The position numbers were made by a program, and so were the translations under genes. Positions 42,284 to 52,836 of a DNA stretch of 64,000 nucleotides are shown piece after piece (within the stretch, counting starts at the first letter, position 1; each line of letters starts with the position of its first letter). The stretch spans positions 1 through 64,000 of the forward strand of contig CAKTSK010000001.1 of assembly GCA_934597725.1 (NCBI GenBank), read 5' to 3'. The notes under the pieces are model-generated. The model was not told the origin of the DNA and did not search any database. It was given only the letters and a program-made list of their open reading frames with translations. Source of the stretch: an uncultured Eubacteriales bacterium. Lineage in GTDB: Bacteria > Bacillota > Clostridia > Oscillospirales > Oscillospiraceae.

Positions 42284-42865
42284 ATGGTCACATGGGAAGC
42301 ACTGGAGCAGCGCTGCCGTCAGTGCCAGAACTGCCCCCTGGCAGAGACCCGCACCAACGTGGTCTTTGGCACCGGCAACCGGCAGGCAGACATCCTCTTC
42401 ATCGGGGAAGGCCCCGGCGAGCAGGAGGACTTGCAGGGCGTCCCCTTTGTAGGTCCGGCGGGAAAACTGCTGGACCGGATGCTCTCCGTGGTGGACCTGT
42501 CCCGGGAGACGGTCTACATCGCCAACATCGTCAAATGCCGTCCTCCCCGGAACCGGGACCCCCTGCACACCGAGCAGGACGCCTGCATCGGCTATCTGCG
42601 GGCCCAGACCGCCCTGCTGCGGCCCAAGATCATCGTCTGCCTGGGGCGCATCGCCGCCACGCGGCTGATCGACAAAAACTTTCGCATCACCCGCCAGCAC
42701 GGCCAATGGTTTGACCGGGCGGGGGTCCTCATGACCGCCACCTATCACCCCTCCGCCGTGCTGCGGGACCCGGAAAAGGGGCCGGAGGCCTTTCTGGACC
42801 TGAAGGGCGTGCAGGAAAAGGCCCGGCAGCTCTGCCCGGACAGCCTGCTTCCCCGGCCCTGGTGA
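42284..42865 (+). CDS. type 4 uracil-DNA glycosylase
   Basis: 193 residues. It removes uracil from DNA. Fe-S cluster cysteines are in CRQCQNCPL (N terminus) and in the mid-protein NIVKCRPP and DACIGYL. Active-site motifs GEGPGEQEDLQGVPFVG and YHPSAVL are present. RBS GGAGAGGAGG precedes ATG 42284. Monocistronic with its own promoter and terminator. Confidence 0.93.
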   Translation: MVTWEALEQRCRQCQNCPLAETRTNVVFGTGNRQADILFIGEGPGEQEDLQGVPFVGPAGKLLDRMLSVVDLSRETVYIANIVKCRPPRNRDPLHTEQDACIGYLRAQTALLRPKIIVCLGRIAATRLIDKNFRITRQHGQWFDRAGVLMTATYHPSAVLRDPEKGPEAFLDLKGVQEKARQLCPDSLLPRPW

Positions 42866-42879
42866 GCCGATAGAAAGAG

Positions 42880-42918
42880 AAAAACCTTCGTACCATGTGT
42901 TCGGTACGAAGGTTTTTT
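42880..42918. terminator. bidirectional terminator
   Basis: AAAAACCTTCGTACC / GGTACGAAGGTTTTT with an 8-nt loop; serves the glycosylase and the convergent dehydrogenase gene. Confidence 0.9.
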
Positions 42919-42925
42919 TGCTGTG

Positions 42926-43882
42926 TTACAGGCTGCACACGTTCTCCGGCTTGCCGTCCAGATAGGCTTGCAGATTGCGGAAGACGATCTCCGCCCGGCG
43001 GAGCATACTCTCGTCGGTGGCAAAGGCCACATGGGGCGTGAGGACCGCGTTCCTGGCCCCCAGCAGAGGCTCGCCGGCGGGCAGGGGCGGCTCCTGGTCG
43101 AACACGTCGATGCCCGCGCCGGCCAGGGTCCCCTCGTTCAGGGCCTGGGCCAGGGCGGCGTTGTCCACCACCGCGCCCCGGGCCACGTTGATCAGGATGG
43201 CCGTGGGCTTCATCTGGGCCAGCCGTTCCCGGGAGAGCAGGCCCTTGGTCTGGGCGTTGCTGGGCACATGCAGAGAGACGATGTCGCTCTGGGCCAGCAG
43301 CTCGTCCAGGCTCACATAGGTCACGCCCAGGGCCTCCACCTCCGGCCGGACCGTGCGGGAGTAGGCCAGGACCTTGGCCCCAAAGGCCAGAAACAGTTGG
43401 GCCGTGCGGGTGCCGATGGCGCCGGTGCCCACGATGCCCACCGTGCGCCCGGCGATCTCCCGGCCCCGGAGGGGGCCGCCCACGCCGCCGCTGCGGACCG
43501 CAGCCTCACAGGCAGGCAGGTTCCGCAAACAGGCCACCGTCAGCCCCAGGGCCAGCTCGGCCACGCACTGGGTGGAATATCCGGCGGCGTTGCACACCAT
43601 CACGCCCTTCTCCCGGCAGGCGTCCAGGGCGATGTGGTCGATGCCGGTAAACGCCACGTTCACCAGCTTCAGCCGGGGGGCCGCAGACACCACCTGCGCC
43701 GGATAGGGCGTGTTGCCCAGAATGACTACGTCACTGTCGCCGGTGCGCCGGAGCAGCTCGTCCGGGTCGGTGGTCCGCTCGTGGTAGATGGTCATGGTGT
43801 GGCCCTGGGCCTCGATGGCCGCCCGGTACTGGGTCAGCACCTGGGTGGGGATGCCCAGGGATTCCAACAAAGTGATCTTCAT
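42926..43882 (-). CDS. D-isomer-specific 2-hydroxyacid dehydrogenase
   Basis: 318 residues. NAD-binding loop VGIVGTGAIGTRTAQL, catalytic Arg in INVARGAVVD, Glu in GIDVFDQEPP and His in LTPHVAF are present. It interconverts a 2-keto acid and a D-2-hydroxyacid; the exact substrate is unknown. It lies 33 nt downstream of ybaB in the same direction, in the place where recR often sits. RBS AGGAGGAACCCTGCC before ATG. Confidence 0.9.
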   Translation of the reverse strand: MKITLLESLGIPTQVLTQYRAAIEAQGHTMTIYHERTTDPDELLRRTGDSDVVILGNTPYPAQVVSAAPRLKLVNVAFTGIDHIALDACREKGVMVCNAAGYSTQCVAELALGLTVACLRNLPACEAAVRSGGVGGPLRGREIAGRTVGIVGTGAIGTRTAQLFLAFGAKVLAYSRTVRPEVEALGVTYVSLDELLAQSDIVSLHVPSNAQTKGLLSRERLAQMKPTAILINVARGAVVDNAALAQALNEGTLAGAGIDVFDQEPPLPAGEPLLGARNAVLTPHVAFATDESMLRRAEIVFRNLQAYLDGKPENVCSL

Positions 43883-43915
43883 GGCAGGGTTCCTCCTGTT
43901 GTGCCGCCGCTGCGG

Positions 43916-44281
43916 TCAAAAGGGCAGGTTCATGCCGCTGGTGAGCTTGCCCATGGAGGCGCTCATGTCCTCCAGCGCAGCCCGGATGGCCTCGTTGACG
44001 GCGGCGATGACCATGTCCTGCAGCATCTCCACGTCCTCCGGGTCCACCGCCTCGGGGTCGATGGTCAGGGCTTTCAGGGTGTGCTTGCCGTCCACCGTGG
44101 CCGAGACCACGCCGCCGCCGGCGGTGGCGGTGTATTCCTTTTCCTGCAGCTCCGCCTGGGTGCGCTCCATGTCGGCCTGCATCTTCTGGGCCTGCTTGAT
44201 CATGTCCATGTTCAGCCCGGGCATACCCATGCCCTTGCCGCCCTTGCGGCTCATGGGGGGGCGTCCATAACCTTTTGCCAT
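43916..44281 (-). CDS. YbaB/EbfC nucleoid-associated protein
   Basis: 121 residues. Gly/Met-rich N terminus, then the helical hairpin MIKQAQKMQADMERTQAEL, EKEYTATAGGGVVSATVDGK and LQDMVIAAVNEAIRAALED. Binds DNA as a dimer. It lies 20 nt after dnaX, the usual arrangement. Confidence 0.93.
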   Translation of the reverse strand: MAKGYGRPPMSRKGGKGMGMPGLNMDMIKQAQKMQADMERTQAELQEKEYTATAGGGVVSATVDGKHTLKALTIDPEAVDPEDVEMLQDMVIAAVNEAIRAALEDMSASMGKLTSGMNLPF

Positions 44282-44301
44282 ATCTCGTTGCTCCTCTCCG
44301 A

Positions 44302-46068
<1,767 letters not shown>

Positions 46069-46084
46069 GCATCCTCCTTTGCCC

Positions 46085-46125
46085 AGAAAAAAACAAGCCT
46101 GCCGGCGCACACGGCATCCGGCAGG
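46085..46125 (-). terminator. terminator of the SRP RNA
   Basis: CCTGCCGG / CCGGCAGG stem with a 12-nt loop, followed by TTGTTTTTTT on the minus strand. dnaX expression would need read-through or an unseen promoter. Confidence 0.8.
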
Positions 46126-46394
46126 ACCGCACACCGGTCTTTGAAGAACCTCTTATTCCTGTCTCACCAGCAGCCAGCTCAAAACCGGCAGACCCACGGC
46201 ACACGGGGCGTTCTGCTTAGTGCTGCTCGGTTCCCCGCCTGACACGGTTCACAGTGCCCCGTTGCGCGGGACCGATTCATCATCACCGCTTACTGGCAAC
46301 TAACGGAACAAGAGGCCTCCGGGGACCGGGATTCATCCCTGCTGTAGCGGATTGCAGGCAGAGGGCACCGCTATCTCCCCGACTAGTGCGGCCA
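46124..46394 (-). ncRNA. ffs: signal recognition particle RNA, large Bacillus type
   Basis: About 270 nt on the minus strand, closely following the B. subtilis scRNA in order: GCACTAG, GGGGAGATAGCGGTGCCCT, GCAATCCGCTACAGCAGGG, TGAATCCC, then CGCGCAACGGG, GTGAACCGTGTCAGG and the domain IV loop GGGGAACCGAGCAGCACTAAG (shown as the span 46216-46240). The 5' GGCCGCAC pairs with the 3' GTGCGGTC to close the molecule. It scaffolds Ffh for co-translational membrane targeting. The ends are approximate. Confidence 0.93.
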
Positions 46395-46435
46395 TGCCCG
46401 ACGCCGCAGTGGCATCCGGCAGACTGTTGAGGTCT

Positions 46436-46464
46436 ATCATACAACATTTTCTGCAAAGAATCAA
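46436..46464 (-). promoter_or_regulatory. promoter of SRP RNA
   Basis: TTGATT - 17 bp - TATGAT on the minus strand; transcription should start about 35 nt before the mature 5' end. Confidence 0.8.
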
Positions 46465-46537
46465 GCCGCACCGCAGAGAAAACTTTCCCTCCTGCCCGGC
46501 ATTTTTCGGAAAAACCCACGGAAGCCCCCGCAGCAGC

Positions 46538-47053
46538 TCACAGGATCTCGATCTGACAGGTCTCCATGGCCGCCAGGGCCGTTGCATGGCCGGCGGGGGT
46601 GGCCCCGGCGCAGCAGGCGGCCCGGACCCGGATGGGGACCTCCCACAGGCGGCTTTTCAGGCACAGGGCGTTGGAGATGACACAGATGTCCGTGCACAGC
46701 CCCACCAGCTCGATGGTGTCGTAGCCGCCCACGGCGGCGAAGTCGCACAGCAGGGCCGAGCCAAAGGTCGGCTTGTCCAGCACCGCCCGGATCTTGCCCG
46801 TCCCCGCCGCCAGCACTGCCGGGTGGATCTGCCAGCCGGGGGTCCCCTTCACGCAGTGGACCACCGGCAGGCGCCGGCCCTCCTGGGTGTCCAGGTAATC
46901 CGCCCCGTGGGTGTCCCGGGTGCAGATCACATCCCCCGGAAAGGACCGGACCCGCTCACACACCGCCGGCAGGATGGCCTGGGCCTCCGGGGTCCCCAAG
47001 GCCCCGGTGATGAAATCCTCCTGCATATCCACGACCACCAACAACTCTTTCAA
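46538..47053 (-). CDS. isochorismatase-like cysteine hydrolase (nicotinamidase-like)
   Basis: 171 residues. Catalytic Asp in LLVVVDMQEDFI, the nicotinamidase-type metal/substrate stretch CTRDTHGADYLDTQEGR, VHCVKGTPGWQIHP, and the nucleophile Cys in LVGLCTDICVISNAL fit PncA-like amidases that recycle nicotinamide. I prefer a TTG start at 47053, because GGAAGGAG lies 10 nt upstream and the family begins MKELLVVVDMQ. A GTG at 47062 almost abuts that site. Monocistronic. Confidence 0.85.
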   Translation of the reverse strand: MKELLVVVDMQEDFITGALGTPEAQAILPAVCERVRSFPGDVICTRDTHGADYLDTQEGRRLPVVHCVKGTPGWQIHPAVLAAGTGKIRAVLDKPTFGSALLCDFAAVGGYDTIELVGLCTDICVISNALCLKSRLWEVPIRVRAACCAGATPAGHATALAAMETCQIEIL

Positions 47054-47083
47054 GCGTCCCACGCTCCTTCCGCATTTTTCTCC

Positions 47084-47113
47084 ATGATACCATCCTGGTC
47101 CGCCGCCTGTAAA
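47084..47113 (-). promoter_or_regulatory. promoter of the cysteine hydrolase gene
   Basis: TTTACA - 18 bp - TATCAT on the minus strand. Confidence 0.65.
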
Positions 47114-47156
47114 GCCTGCCGGCGGGGAATTTTCCCGTTTTTCCCGCCGAAAGGAC

Positions 47157-47186
47157 CTGACAAATCCCCCTTATCTATGCTATAAT
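47157..47186 (+). promoter_or_regulatory. promoter of nrdR
   Basis: CTGACA - 18 bp - TATAAT, giving a leader of about 100 nt. Confidence 0.7.
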
Positions 47187-47290
47187 AAAAAAATCGACCG
47201 GATACGCCCCTGCTGGCTCCGGCATCCTTTCGCCCTGGCGCGGGGCAGGCTGTGCGCCCGCCGGGGAGAAGTTCTGGAGGTCACGACCCT

Positions 47291-47758
47291 ATGAAATGTC
47301 CCTTCTGCGCCACCCTTGACAGCAAGGTAGTCGACTCCCGTCCCGCCAACGACGGCACCAGCATCCGCCGCCGCCGGGAATGCCTCAAGTGCCACAACCG
47401 CTTCACCACCTATGAGACCGTAGAGGTCCTGCCCATCATCGTCATCAAAAAGAACGGGATGCGCCAGGCCTTTGACCGCAATAAACTGCTGACCAGCATG
47501 CTCAAAGCCTGCGAAAAACGCTCCGTCTCCCTGTCCCTGCTGGAAAAAGCGGCGGACGAGATCGAGAAGGAGCTGCAAAACGAGCTGGGCGGCGAGATCA
47601 GCAGCACCCAGATCGGGGAGCTGGTGATGGAGAAGCTGAAGGATCTGGATGAAGTGGCCTATGTGCGCTTTGCCTCGGTCTACCGGCAGTTCAAGGACAT
47701 CAACACCTTTATGGATGAGCTGACCAAGCTCCTGGACCGCAAAAAACAGACGCCCTGA
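47291..47758 (+). CDS. nrdR: transcriptional repressor NrdR
   Basis: 155 residues. Zinc ribbon MKCPFC...CLKCHNRF at residues 1-36 and an ATP-cone ([20 protein letters not shown]). NrdR represses ribonucleotide reductase genes according to ATP/dATP level. Start ATG 47291 follows GGAGG. No nrd gene is present in the window. Confidence 0.96.
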   Translation: MKCPFCATLDSKVVDSRPANDGTSIRRRRECLKCHNRFTTYETVEVLPIIVIKKNGMRQAFDRNKLLTSMLKACEKRSVSLSLLEKAADEIEKELQNELGGEISSTQIGELVMEKLKDLDEVAYVRFASVYRQFKDINTFMDELTKLLDRKKQTP

Positions 47759-47777
47759 CCACGCCGTCGGGGACCCC

Positions 47778-47819
47778 TGCCTCCGGGCTGCGCCGCTGCG
47801 CCGCCGGAGGCATTTTTTT
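47778..47819 (+). terminator. terminator of nrdR
   Basis: TGCCTCCGG / CCGGAGGCA followed by TTTTTTT. Confidence 0.9.
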
Positions 47820-47835
47820 GTGCGCCGAAAGGCAG

Positions 47836-47871
47836 AAAAACCGGCAGGTTCTTGCGAACGCTGCCGGTTTT
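47836..47871 (-). terminator. terminator of nifJ
   Basis: AAAACCGGCAG / CTGCCGGTTTT with a 13-nt loop; T-run on the minus strand, 55 nt past the nifJ stop. Confidence 0.85.
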
Positions 47872-47925
47872 CCTGGATTTTATATAGATGTGAAATCTGC
47901 AACGGATGACCCGCAGCGCGGGGAC

Positions 47926-50900
47926 TCAGGCGTCCTTGTTTTCCCAGGGACGGCTGAGCTCCACCAGACGGCGGTACTTCTCGTGGGCCTGCTTCTCCGC
48001 CTGGGAGAACAGGTCTCTGGCCCGCTCGGGGAAGGCCAGCTGGAGGGAGGAATACCGGACCTCGCCGGCCAGGAACTCCTGATAGTCCATGATGGGCTCG
48101 GGAGAATCCAGCTGGAAGGGGTTTCTCCCCTTCTCCATCCGCCGGGGATCGTAGCGGAACAGGTGCCAGTAGCCGGCCTGGACGGCGGCGCGCATCTCCA
48201 GCATGGTGTTGTTCATGCCGATCTTGATGCCGTGGCTGATGCAGGGGGCATAGGCGATGACGATGGAGGTGCCGGGATAGGACTCGGCCTCCAGCAGGGC
48301 CCGCAGGGTCTGGCTGTAGTCCGCGCCCATGGCGATCTGGGCCACATAGACGTTGCCGTACTGCATGGCGATGGCTGCCAGGTCCTTCTTCTGGACCGAC
48401 TTGCCGGCGGCGGCAAACTGGGCCACCGCGCCGGTGTTGGTGGCCTTGGAGGCCTGCCCGCCGGTGTTGGAATACACCTCGGTGTCCAGCACCAGGATGT
48501 TGATGTTTTCGCCGGAGGCCAGCACATGGTCCACGCCGCCGTAGCCGATGTCATAGGCCCAACCGTCGCCGCCGAAGGCCCAGACCGACTTCTGGCCGAA
48601 CATGTCCCGCATGTCGTACAGGGCCTGGAGCTCTTCCCGGCTGCCGGTGCCCTCGGACAGGGCCTTGGCCAGGGCGGCCGCCAGGGCCTGCCCGGTGGTC
48701 CGGGAGCCCTCGGTCTCCCGTCTGTGGTTGAGCCACTTCTGGGCGCACAGGGTCACGGCGGCGGGGGTGTCCTCCCGCTGGGCGATCTCCCGGGCCAGGT
48801 CCGCGGCGGCGGTCTGCCGGGCGTGGACGGCCAGGTTCATGCCGTAGCCGAACTCGGCGCCGTCCTCAAACAGGGAGTTTTCCCAGGCGGGGCCTCTGCC
48901 CTGCTTGTTGACGGTATAGGGGGTCGACGGTGCGCTGCCGCCCCAGATGGAGGAGCAGCCGGTGGCGTTGGCGATGTACATCCGGTCGCCGAAGAGCTGG
49001 GTGACCAGCTTGACGTAGGGCGTCTCGCCGCAGCCGGCGCAGGCGCCGGAGAACTCGAAGAGAGGCTGCTGGAACTGGCTGCCCTTCACGGTCTCGGTGG
49101 CGAAGGGGAGGCTCTTTTCGCTGACCTGTTCCAGGCCGTAGTTGAAGACCTGCTGCTCGGCCATCTGGGTCTCCAGCGGCTCCATGGTCAGGGTCTTGGT
49201 CTTGGCGGGGCAGGCTTCCACGCAGGAGGCGCAGCCGGTGCAGTCCAGGACCGAGACGGTCATGGCATAGGCATAGATCTCGCAGCCCTTGCCCCGCATG
49301 TCGTGCATCTTGGTGCCCTTGGGGGCTTCCACCACCTCGTTGGCGTCCATGACGATGGGCCGGATACAGGCGTGGGGGCAGACGTAGGAGCAGACATTGC
49401 ACTGGATGCAGTTGTCCTGGTTCCAGGCGGGGACCTTGACGGCGATGCCGCGCTTCTCAAAGGCTGCGGTGCCCTGGGGCAGGGTGCCGTCGGCCCCGGC
49501 CATGAGCTTGGAGACGGGGATGGCGTCGCCGCGCATGGCGTTGGCGGGGATCATCACGTCCTTGACGTACTGGGCCAGCTCCTGGCGGGGGGTGTCCACC
49601 AGGGTCTCCACCGGGGCATCCTGGGCATCGGCCCAGCCCAGGGGGACGGGGATCTCCTGGACCCCCTCGATGCCGGCGTCCACGGCGTTGTAGTTGCGCA
49701 TGATCACGTCCATGCCCTTGTGGCCGTAGCTCTTGACGATGGCGTCCTTCATGTGCTGCACGGCCTCCTCCACGGGGATGACCTTGGCCAGCTTGAAGAA
49801 GGCGGCCTGGAGGATGGTGTTGGACCGGTTGCCCATGCCCAGCTCAATGGCCTTGTGGGTGGCGTCGCAGGTAAAGACCCGGATGTTGTTCTGGGCCAGA
49901 TACCGCTTGGCGGCGGCGGGCAGGTGGGCTTCCAGCTCCTGCAAATTCCAGGGACAGTTGAGCAGGAAGGTGCCGCCGGGCTTGATGTCCTGGACGATGT
50001 CGAACTTCTCGATGTAGGAGGCCAGGTGGCAGGCCACGAAGTCCGCCTTGGTGACGTAGTAGGATGCCTTGATCTGGTTCTTGCCGAAGCGCAGGTGGCT
50101 GATGGTCACGCCGCCGGACTTCTTGGAGTCATACTGGAAATAGGCCTGGACCTGCTGGTCGGTGTTGTCGCCGATGATCTTGATGGAGTTCTTGTTGGCG
50201 CCCACGGTGCCGTCGCCGCCCAGACCCCAGAATTTGCAGGCGATGGTCCCCTCGTCGGCCACATCGGGCTCCTCCAGGATGGGCAGGGAGCGGTGGGTCA
50301 CATCGTCGTTGATGTTGATGGTAAAGCTGCGCACCGGCTCGTCGCTCTGGCCGTTGCGGAAGGCGGAGAGGATGCCGCCGGGGGTGGTGTCCTTGGACCC
50401 CAGGCCGTACCGGCCGCCGATGATCTTGGCCCCGGCGAAGGGGGTGCCGGCCAGGGCGGCCACCACGTCCAGATACAGCGGCTCGCCGATGGCGGAGGGC
50501 TCCTTGCAGCGGTCCATGACCACGATGTTCTTGGCGGTGGCGGGCAGCGCGGCCACGAAGCGGTCGGTGGCGAAGGGGCGGTAGAGATGGACCTTCACCA
50601 GACCCACCTTCTCCCCCTTGCCGTTGAGGTAGTCCACCACTTCTTCCGCCGCGTCGCACATGGAGCCCATGGCCACCATGACGGTCTCGGCGTCGGGGGC
50701 GCCGTAGTAGTTGAAGAGCTGGTAGTTGGTCCCCAGGCGCTGGTTGACCTGGGCCATGTACTCCTCCACCACGCCGGGCAGCGCCTCATAATACTGGTTG
50801 CGGGTCTCGCTGGTCTGGAAGAAGATGTCGGGGTTCTGGGCCGAGCCGCGGAGGACCGGGTGGTCGGGGTTCAAGGCCCGGGCGCGGAAGCCGTTCAGGG

Positions 50901-51495
50901 CCTCCATGTCCACCATGGACTTGAGGTCGTCGTAGTCCCAGACCTCCACCTTTTTGATCTCGTGGGAGGTGCGGAAGCCGTCGAAGAAGTGCAGGAAGGG
51001 GACCCGGCCCTTGAGGGAGGCCAGATGGGCCACTGCGCCCAGGTCCATGACCTCCTGGGGGTTGTTGCTGCACAGCATGGCATAGCCGGTGGCGCGGCAG
51101 GACATCACGTCGCTGTGGTCCCCGAAGATGGACAGGGCGTGGGTGGCCAGCGCCCGGGCGGAGACATGGGTCACGCTGGGCAGCAGGCTGCCGGCGATCT
51201 TGTACATGTTGGGGATCATGAGCAGCAGGCCCTGAGACGCCGTAAAGGTGGTGGTCAGCGCGCCGGCGGTCAGAGAGCCGTGTACGGCGCCGGCGGCGCC
51301 GCCCTCTGACTGCATTACAGAGACCTTGACCGGCTGGCCGAACATATTCTTTCGCCCTTCCGCAGCCCACTTGTCGGAAAGCTCCGCCATCACAGAGGAT
51401 GGGGTGATGGGATAGATCGCTGCAACTTCCGTAAAGGCATAGGCCACATGGGCCGCTGCGGTGTTGCCGTCCATTGTCTTGCAGGTTCTTGCCAC
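47926..51495 (-). CDS. nifJ: pyruvate:ferredoxin (flavodoxin) oxidoreductase
   Basis: 1189 residues, single-chain PFOR of the usual length. It oxidises pyruvate to acetyl-CoA and CO2, reducing ferredoxin. Visible: the pyrimidine-domain start AYAFTEVAAIYPITPSS, two ferredoxin clusters CIQCNVCSYVCPHACIRP and CTGCASCVEACPAKT (about 690-760), ACAGCGETPY with cluster Cys, and the TPP motif GGDGWAYDIGYGGVDHVL. GTG start at 51493-51495 is supported by AAGGAGGAG. Monocistronic, with a leader of roughly 110 nt. Confidence 0.97.
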   Translation of the reverse strand: MARTCKTMDGNTAAAHVAYAFTEVAAIYPITPSSVMAELSDKWAAEGRKNMFGQPVKVSVMQSEGGAAGAVHGSLTAGALTTTFTASQGLLLMIPNMYKIAGSLLPSVTHVSARALATHALSIFGDHSDVMSCRATGYAMLCSNNPQEVMDLGAVAHLASLKGRVPFLHFFDGFRTSHEIKKVEVWDYDDLKSMVDMEALNGFRARALNPDHPVLRGSAQNPDIFFQTSETRNQYYEALPGVVEEYMAQVNQRLGTNYQLFNYYGAPDAETVMVAMGSMCDAAEEVVDYLNGKGEKVGLVKVHLYRPFATDRFVAALPATAKNIVVMDRCKEPSAIGEPLYLDVVAALAGTPFAGAKIIGGRYGLGSKDTTPGGILSAFRNGQSDEPVRSFTININDDVTHRSLPILEEPDVADEGTIACKFWGLGGDGTVGANKNSIKIIGDNTDQQVQAYFQYDSKKSGGVTISHLRFGKNQIKASYYVTKADFVACHLASYIEKFDIVQDIKPGGTFLLNCPWNLQELEAHLPAAAKRYLAQNNIRVFTCDATHKAIELGMGNRSNTILQAAFFKLAKVIPVEEAVQHMKDAIVKSYGHKGMDVIMRNYNAVDAGIEGVQEIPVPLGWADAQDAPVETLVDTPRQELAQYVKDVMIPANAMRGDAIPVSKLMAGADGTLPQGTAAFEKRGIAVKVPAWNQDNCIQCNVCSYVCPHACIRPIVMDANEVVEAPKGTKMHDMRGKGCEIYAYAMTVSVLDCTGCASCVEACPAKTKTLTMEPLETQMAEQQVFNYGLEQVSEKSLPFATETVKGSQFQQPLFEFSGACAGCGETPYVKLVTQLFGDRMYIANATGCSSIWGGSAPSTPYTVNKQGRGPAWENSLFEDGAEFGYGMNLAVHARQTAAADLAREIAQREDTPAAVTLCAQKWLNHRRETEGSRTTGQALAAALAKALSEGTGSREELQALYDMRDMFGQKSVWAFGGDGWAYDIGYGGVDHVLASGENINILVLDTEVYSNTGGQASKATNTGAVAQFAAAGKSVQKKDLAAIAMQYGNVYVAQIAMGADYSQTLRALLEAESYPGTSIVIAYAPCISHGIKIGMNNTMLEMRAAVQAGYWHLFRYDPRRMEKGRNPFQLDSPEPIMDYQEFLAGEVRYSSLQLAFPERARDLFSQAEKQAHEKYRRLVELSRPWENKDA

Positions 51496-51613
51496 GTTGA
51501 CTCCTCCTTTTCCCAGAGCAAAGGGCGCCTCAGGCCTGCCATGCCGCTGGTGAGTTTGAATGGTTCACGAGGGCCGCTGTACGCGGCCCCCGGTTGTATT
51601 TTAGCGTGCCTTC

Positions 51614-51643
51614 ATCCTACCATTTTCCGATGCCTTTTGTAAA
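51614..51643 (-). promoter_or_regulatory. candidate nifJ promoter
   Basis: TTTACA - 18 bp - TAGGAT on the minus strand. A consensus-like TTGACA at 51762-51767 lacks a matching -10 at normal spacing. Confidence 0.45.
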
Positions 51644-51843
51644 TGAAGGTTCTACCCAAACTTCCTGCAAGGAAAGTCGGGGAATCCTTCTATCCTGCCG
51701 GGGACGCAAAAAGAAACCGAAGGCCAAAGTAGTTCTTTGTGCAAATAAACCACTTGCAAATTGTCAACTTTTGTTCTACATCCGTGGAGATTTGTCCCCC
51801 CACAGAAGAACCTGTTCCGCCTGCGCCTCCCTCCTTTTGGCGC

Positions 51844-51878
51844 GAAAAAACGCCCGGACGCAAAAGCGTCCGGGCGTT
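51844..51878 (-). terminator. terminator of nudC operon
   Basis: AACGCCCGGACGC / GCGTCCGGGCGTT with an AAAA loop (plus-strand reading); T-run on the minus strand. Confidence 0.88.
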
Positions 51879-51966
51879 GGGGTCGTCTTCTGTCTGCTTT
51901 CGCCGCCGCTGCGGGGGGCAGACAGGCCGGATATTTTGCAGTTTATTCCAGCGGATGGTTCAAAAA

Positions 51967-52827
51967 TCAGCGGGGATGCCCGCCCGCTCTCCCCGTTGTC
52001 TCCTGCTGCCAGGTCCCCCGGCGGAAGGACTGGATCATGGCGTTGGTCAGGCTGTAGCCATCGGGGGCCAGGTCGATCTCCTCCGGCCGGTACCACCCGG
52101 CCTGAGCCAGCTCCTGCCGGTCCAGGCGGATCTCCCCCGGCCCGTCCAGGCGGGCAAAGTAGCCCAGCAGGAGGTTGCTGTCCACCCCCCAGGGCTGGCT
52201 GCCGTAGTAGCGCAGGTCGGTCACCTGCAGGCCCACCTCCTCCTGCACCTCCCGGCGGACGGTGTCCTCTGCGGTCTCTCCGATCTCGGTAAAGCCGGCG
52301 ATGAGGGCATAGCCCCCATAGGCCCGGCCCTGGTAGCGGGTCAGCAGCAGGCGGTCCTCCCAGGTCACCGCCACAATGACCGCCGGGGCGATCCTGGGAT
52401 AGATCAAATTCCCGCAGGCGGGGCAGCGGAGCATCCGCTCCCGGTCATCGGGCCGGGTGGGCGCGCCGCAGCGGCCGCAGAAGCGGTTGTCCCCATACCA
52501 CTGGGACAGGTGGTAGCCGGTGCTCTCGGCAAAGAGCAGGGTCCGGGATTTTTTCGCCCGGTCCCGCCGCTGGTTCCACCAGTCGTAGCCCGGCGGCAGG
52601 GGCTGGTCCTGGGGATGGTCCACCAGATAGTAGCTCCGCTGGTCGATGCGGAACAAAAACTGGGCCGCCGGGGCCGACAGCTCTCCCCAGGTGGGCAGGC
52701 GGAGCTGGCCGTCCTGGAGCCGCTCGGCCAGGTCCCGGCCCCGGAAGAGCAGACAGAGGTCTTGGTCTGCCGGGGGGCGGGGCGTATAGTCTACATGGTA
52801 CTGTCTGGGCGCGATGTCTTGCAGCAT
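51967..52827 (-). CDS. nudC: NAD(H) pyrophosphatase, NudC type
   Basis: 286 residues. A zinc ribbon (FCGRCGAP...LRCPACGN) precedes the Nudix box GFTEIGETAEDTVRREVQEE (G-x5-E-x7-REVQEE), followed by the NudC-specific YYGSQPW. It hydrolyses NADH or removes NAD caps from RNA. It lies 9 nt after the CoA-transferase gene in the same operon, with no obvious metabolic link. Confidence 0.92.
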   Translation of the reverse strand: MLQDIAPRQYHVDYTPRPPADQDLCLLFRGRDLAERLQDGQLRLPTWGELSAPAAQFLFRIDQRSYYLVDHPQDQPLPPGYDWWNQRRDRAKKSRTLLFAESTGYHLSQWYGDNRFCGRCGAPTRPDDRERMLRCPACGNLIYPRIAPAVIVAVTWEDRLLLTRYQGRAYGGYALIAGFTEIGETAEDTVRREVQEEVGLQVTDLRYYGSQPWGVDSNLLLGYFARLDGPGEIRLDRQELAQAGWYRPEEIDLAPDGYSLTNAMIQSFRRGTWQQETTGRAGGHPR

Positions 52828-52836
52828 GGTGCCTCC

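Larger units (their letters stand above)
51496..51966. other. nifJ leader/promoter region and nudC terminator
   Basis: 471 bp with no gene. It holds a hairpin in the nifJ leader (GGGCCGC / GCGGCCC near 51570-51590), the candidate nifJ promoter at 51614-51643, an AT-rich block at 51735-51780 with TTGCAA and TTGCAC half-sites, and the nudC terminator at 51844-51878. Confidence 0.6.

Noticed and set aside
47818..51309. A plus-strand frame of over 1100 codons opposite nifJ
   Set aside because: Low-complexity Gly/Val/His/Leu product; nifJ on the minus strand has all catalytic and cluster motifs. It is an antisense artefact of third-position G/C.
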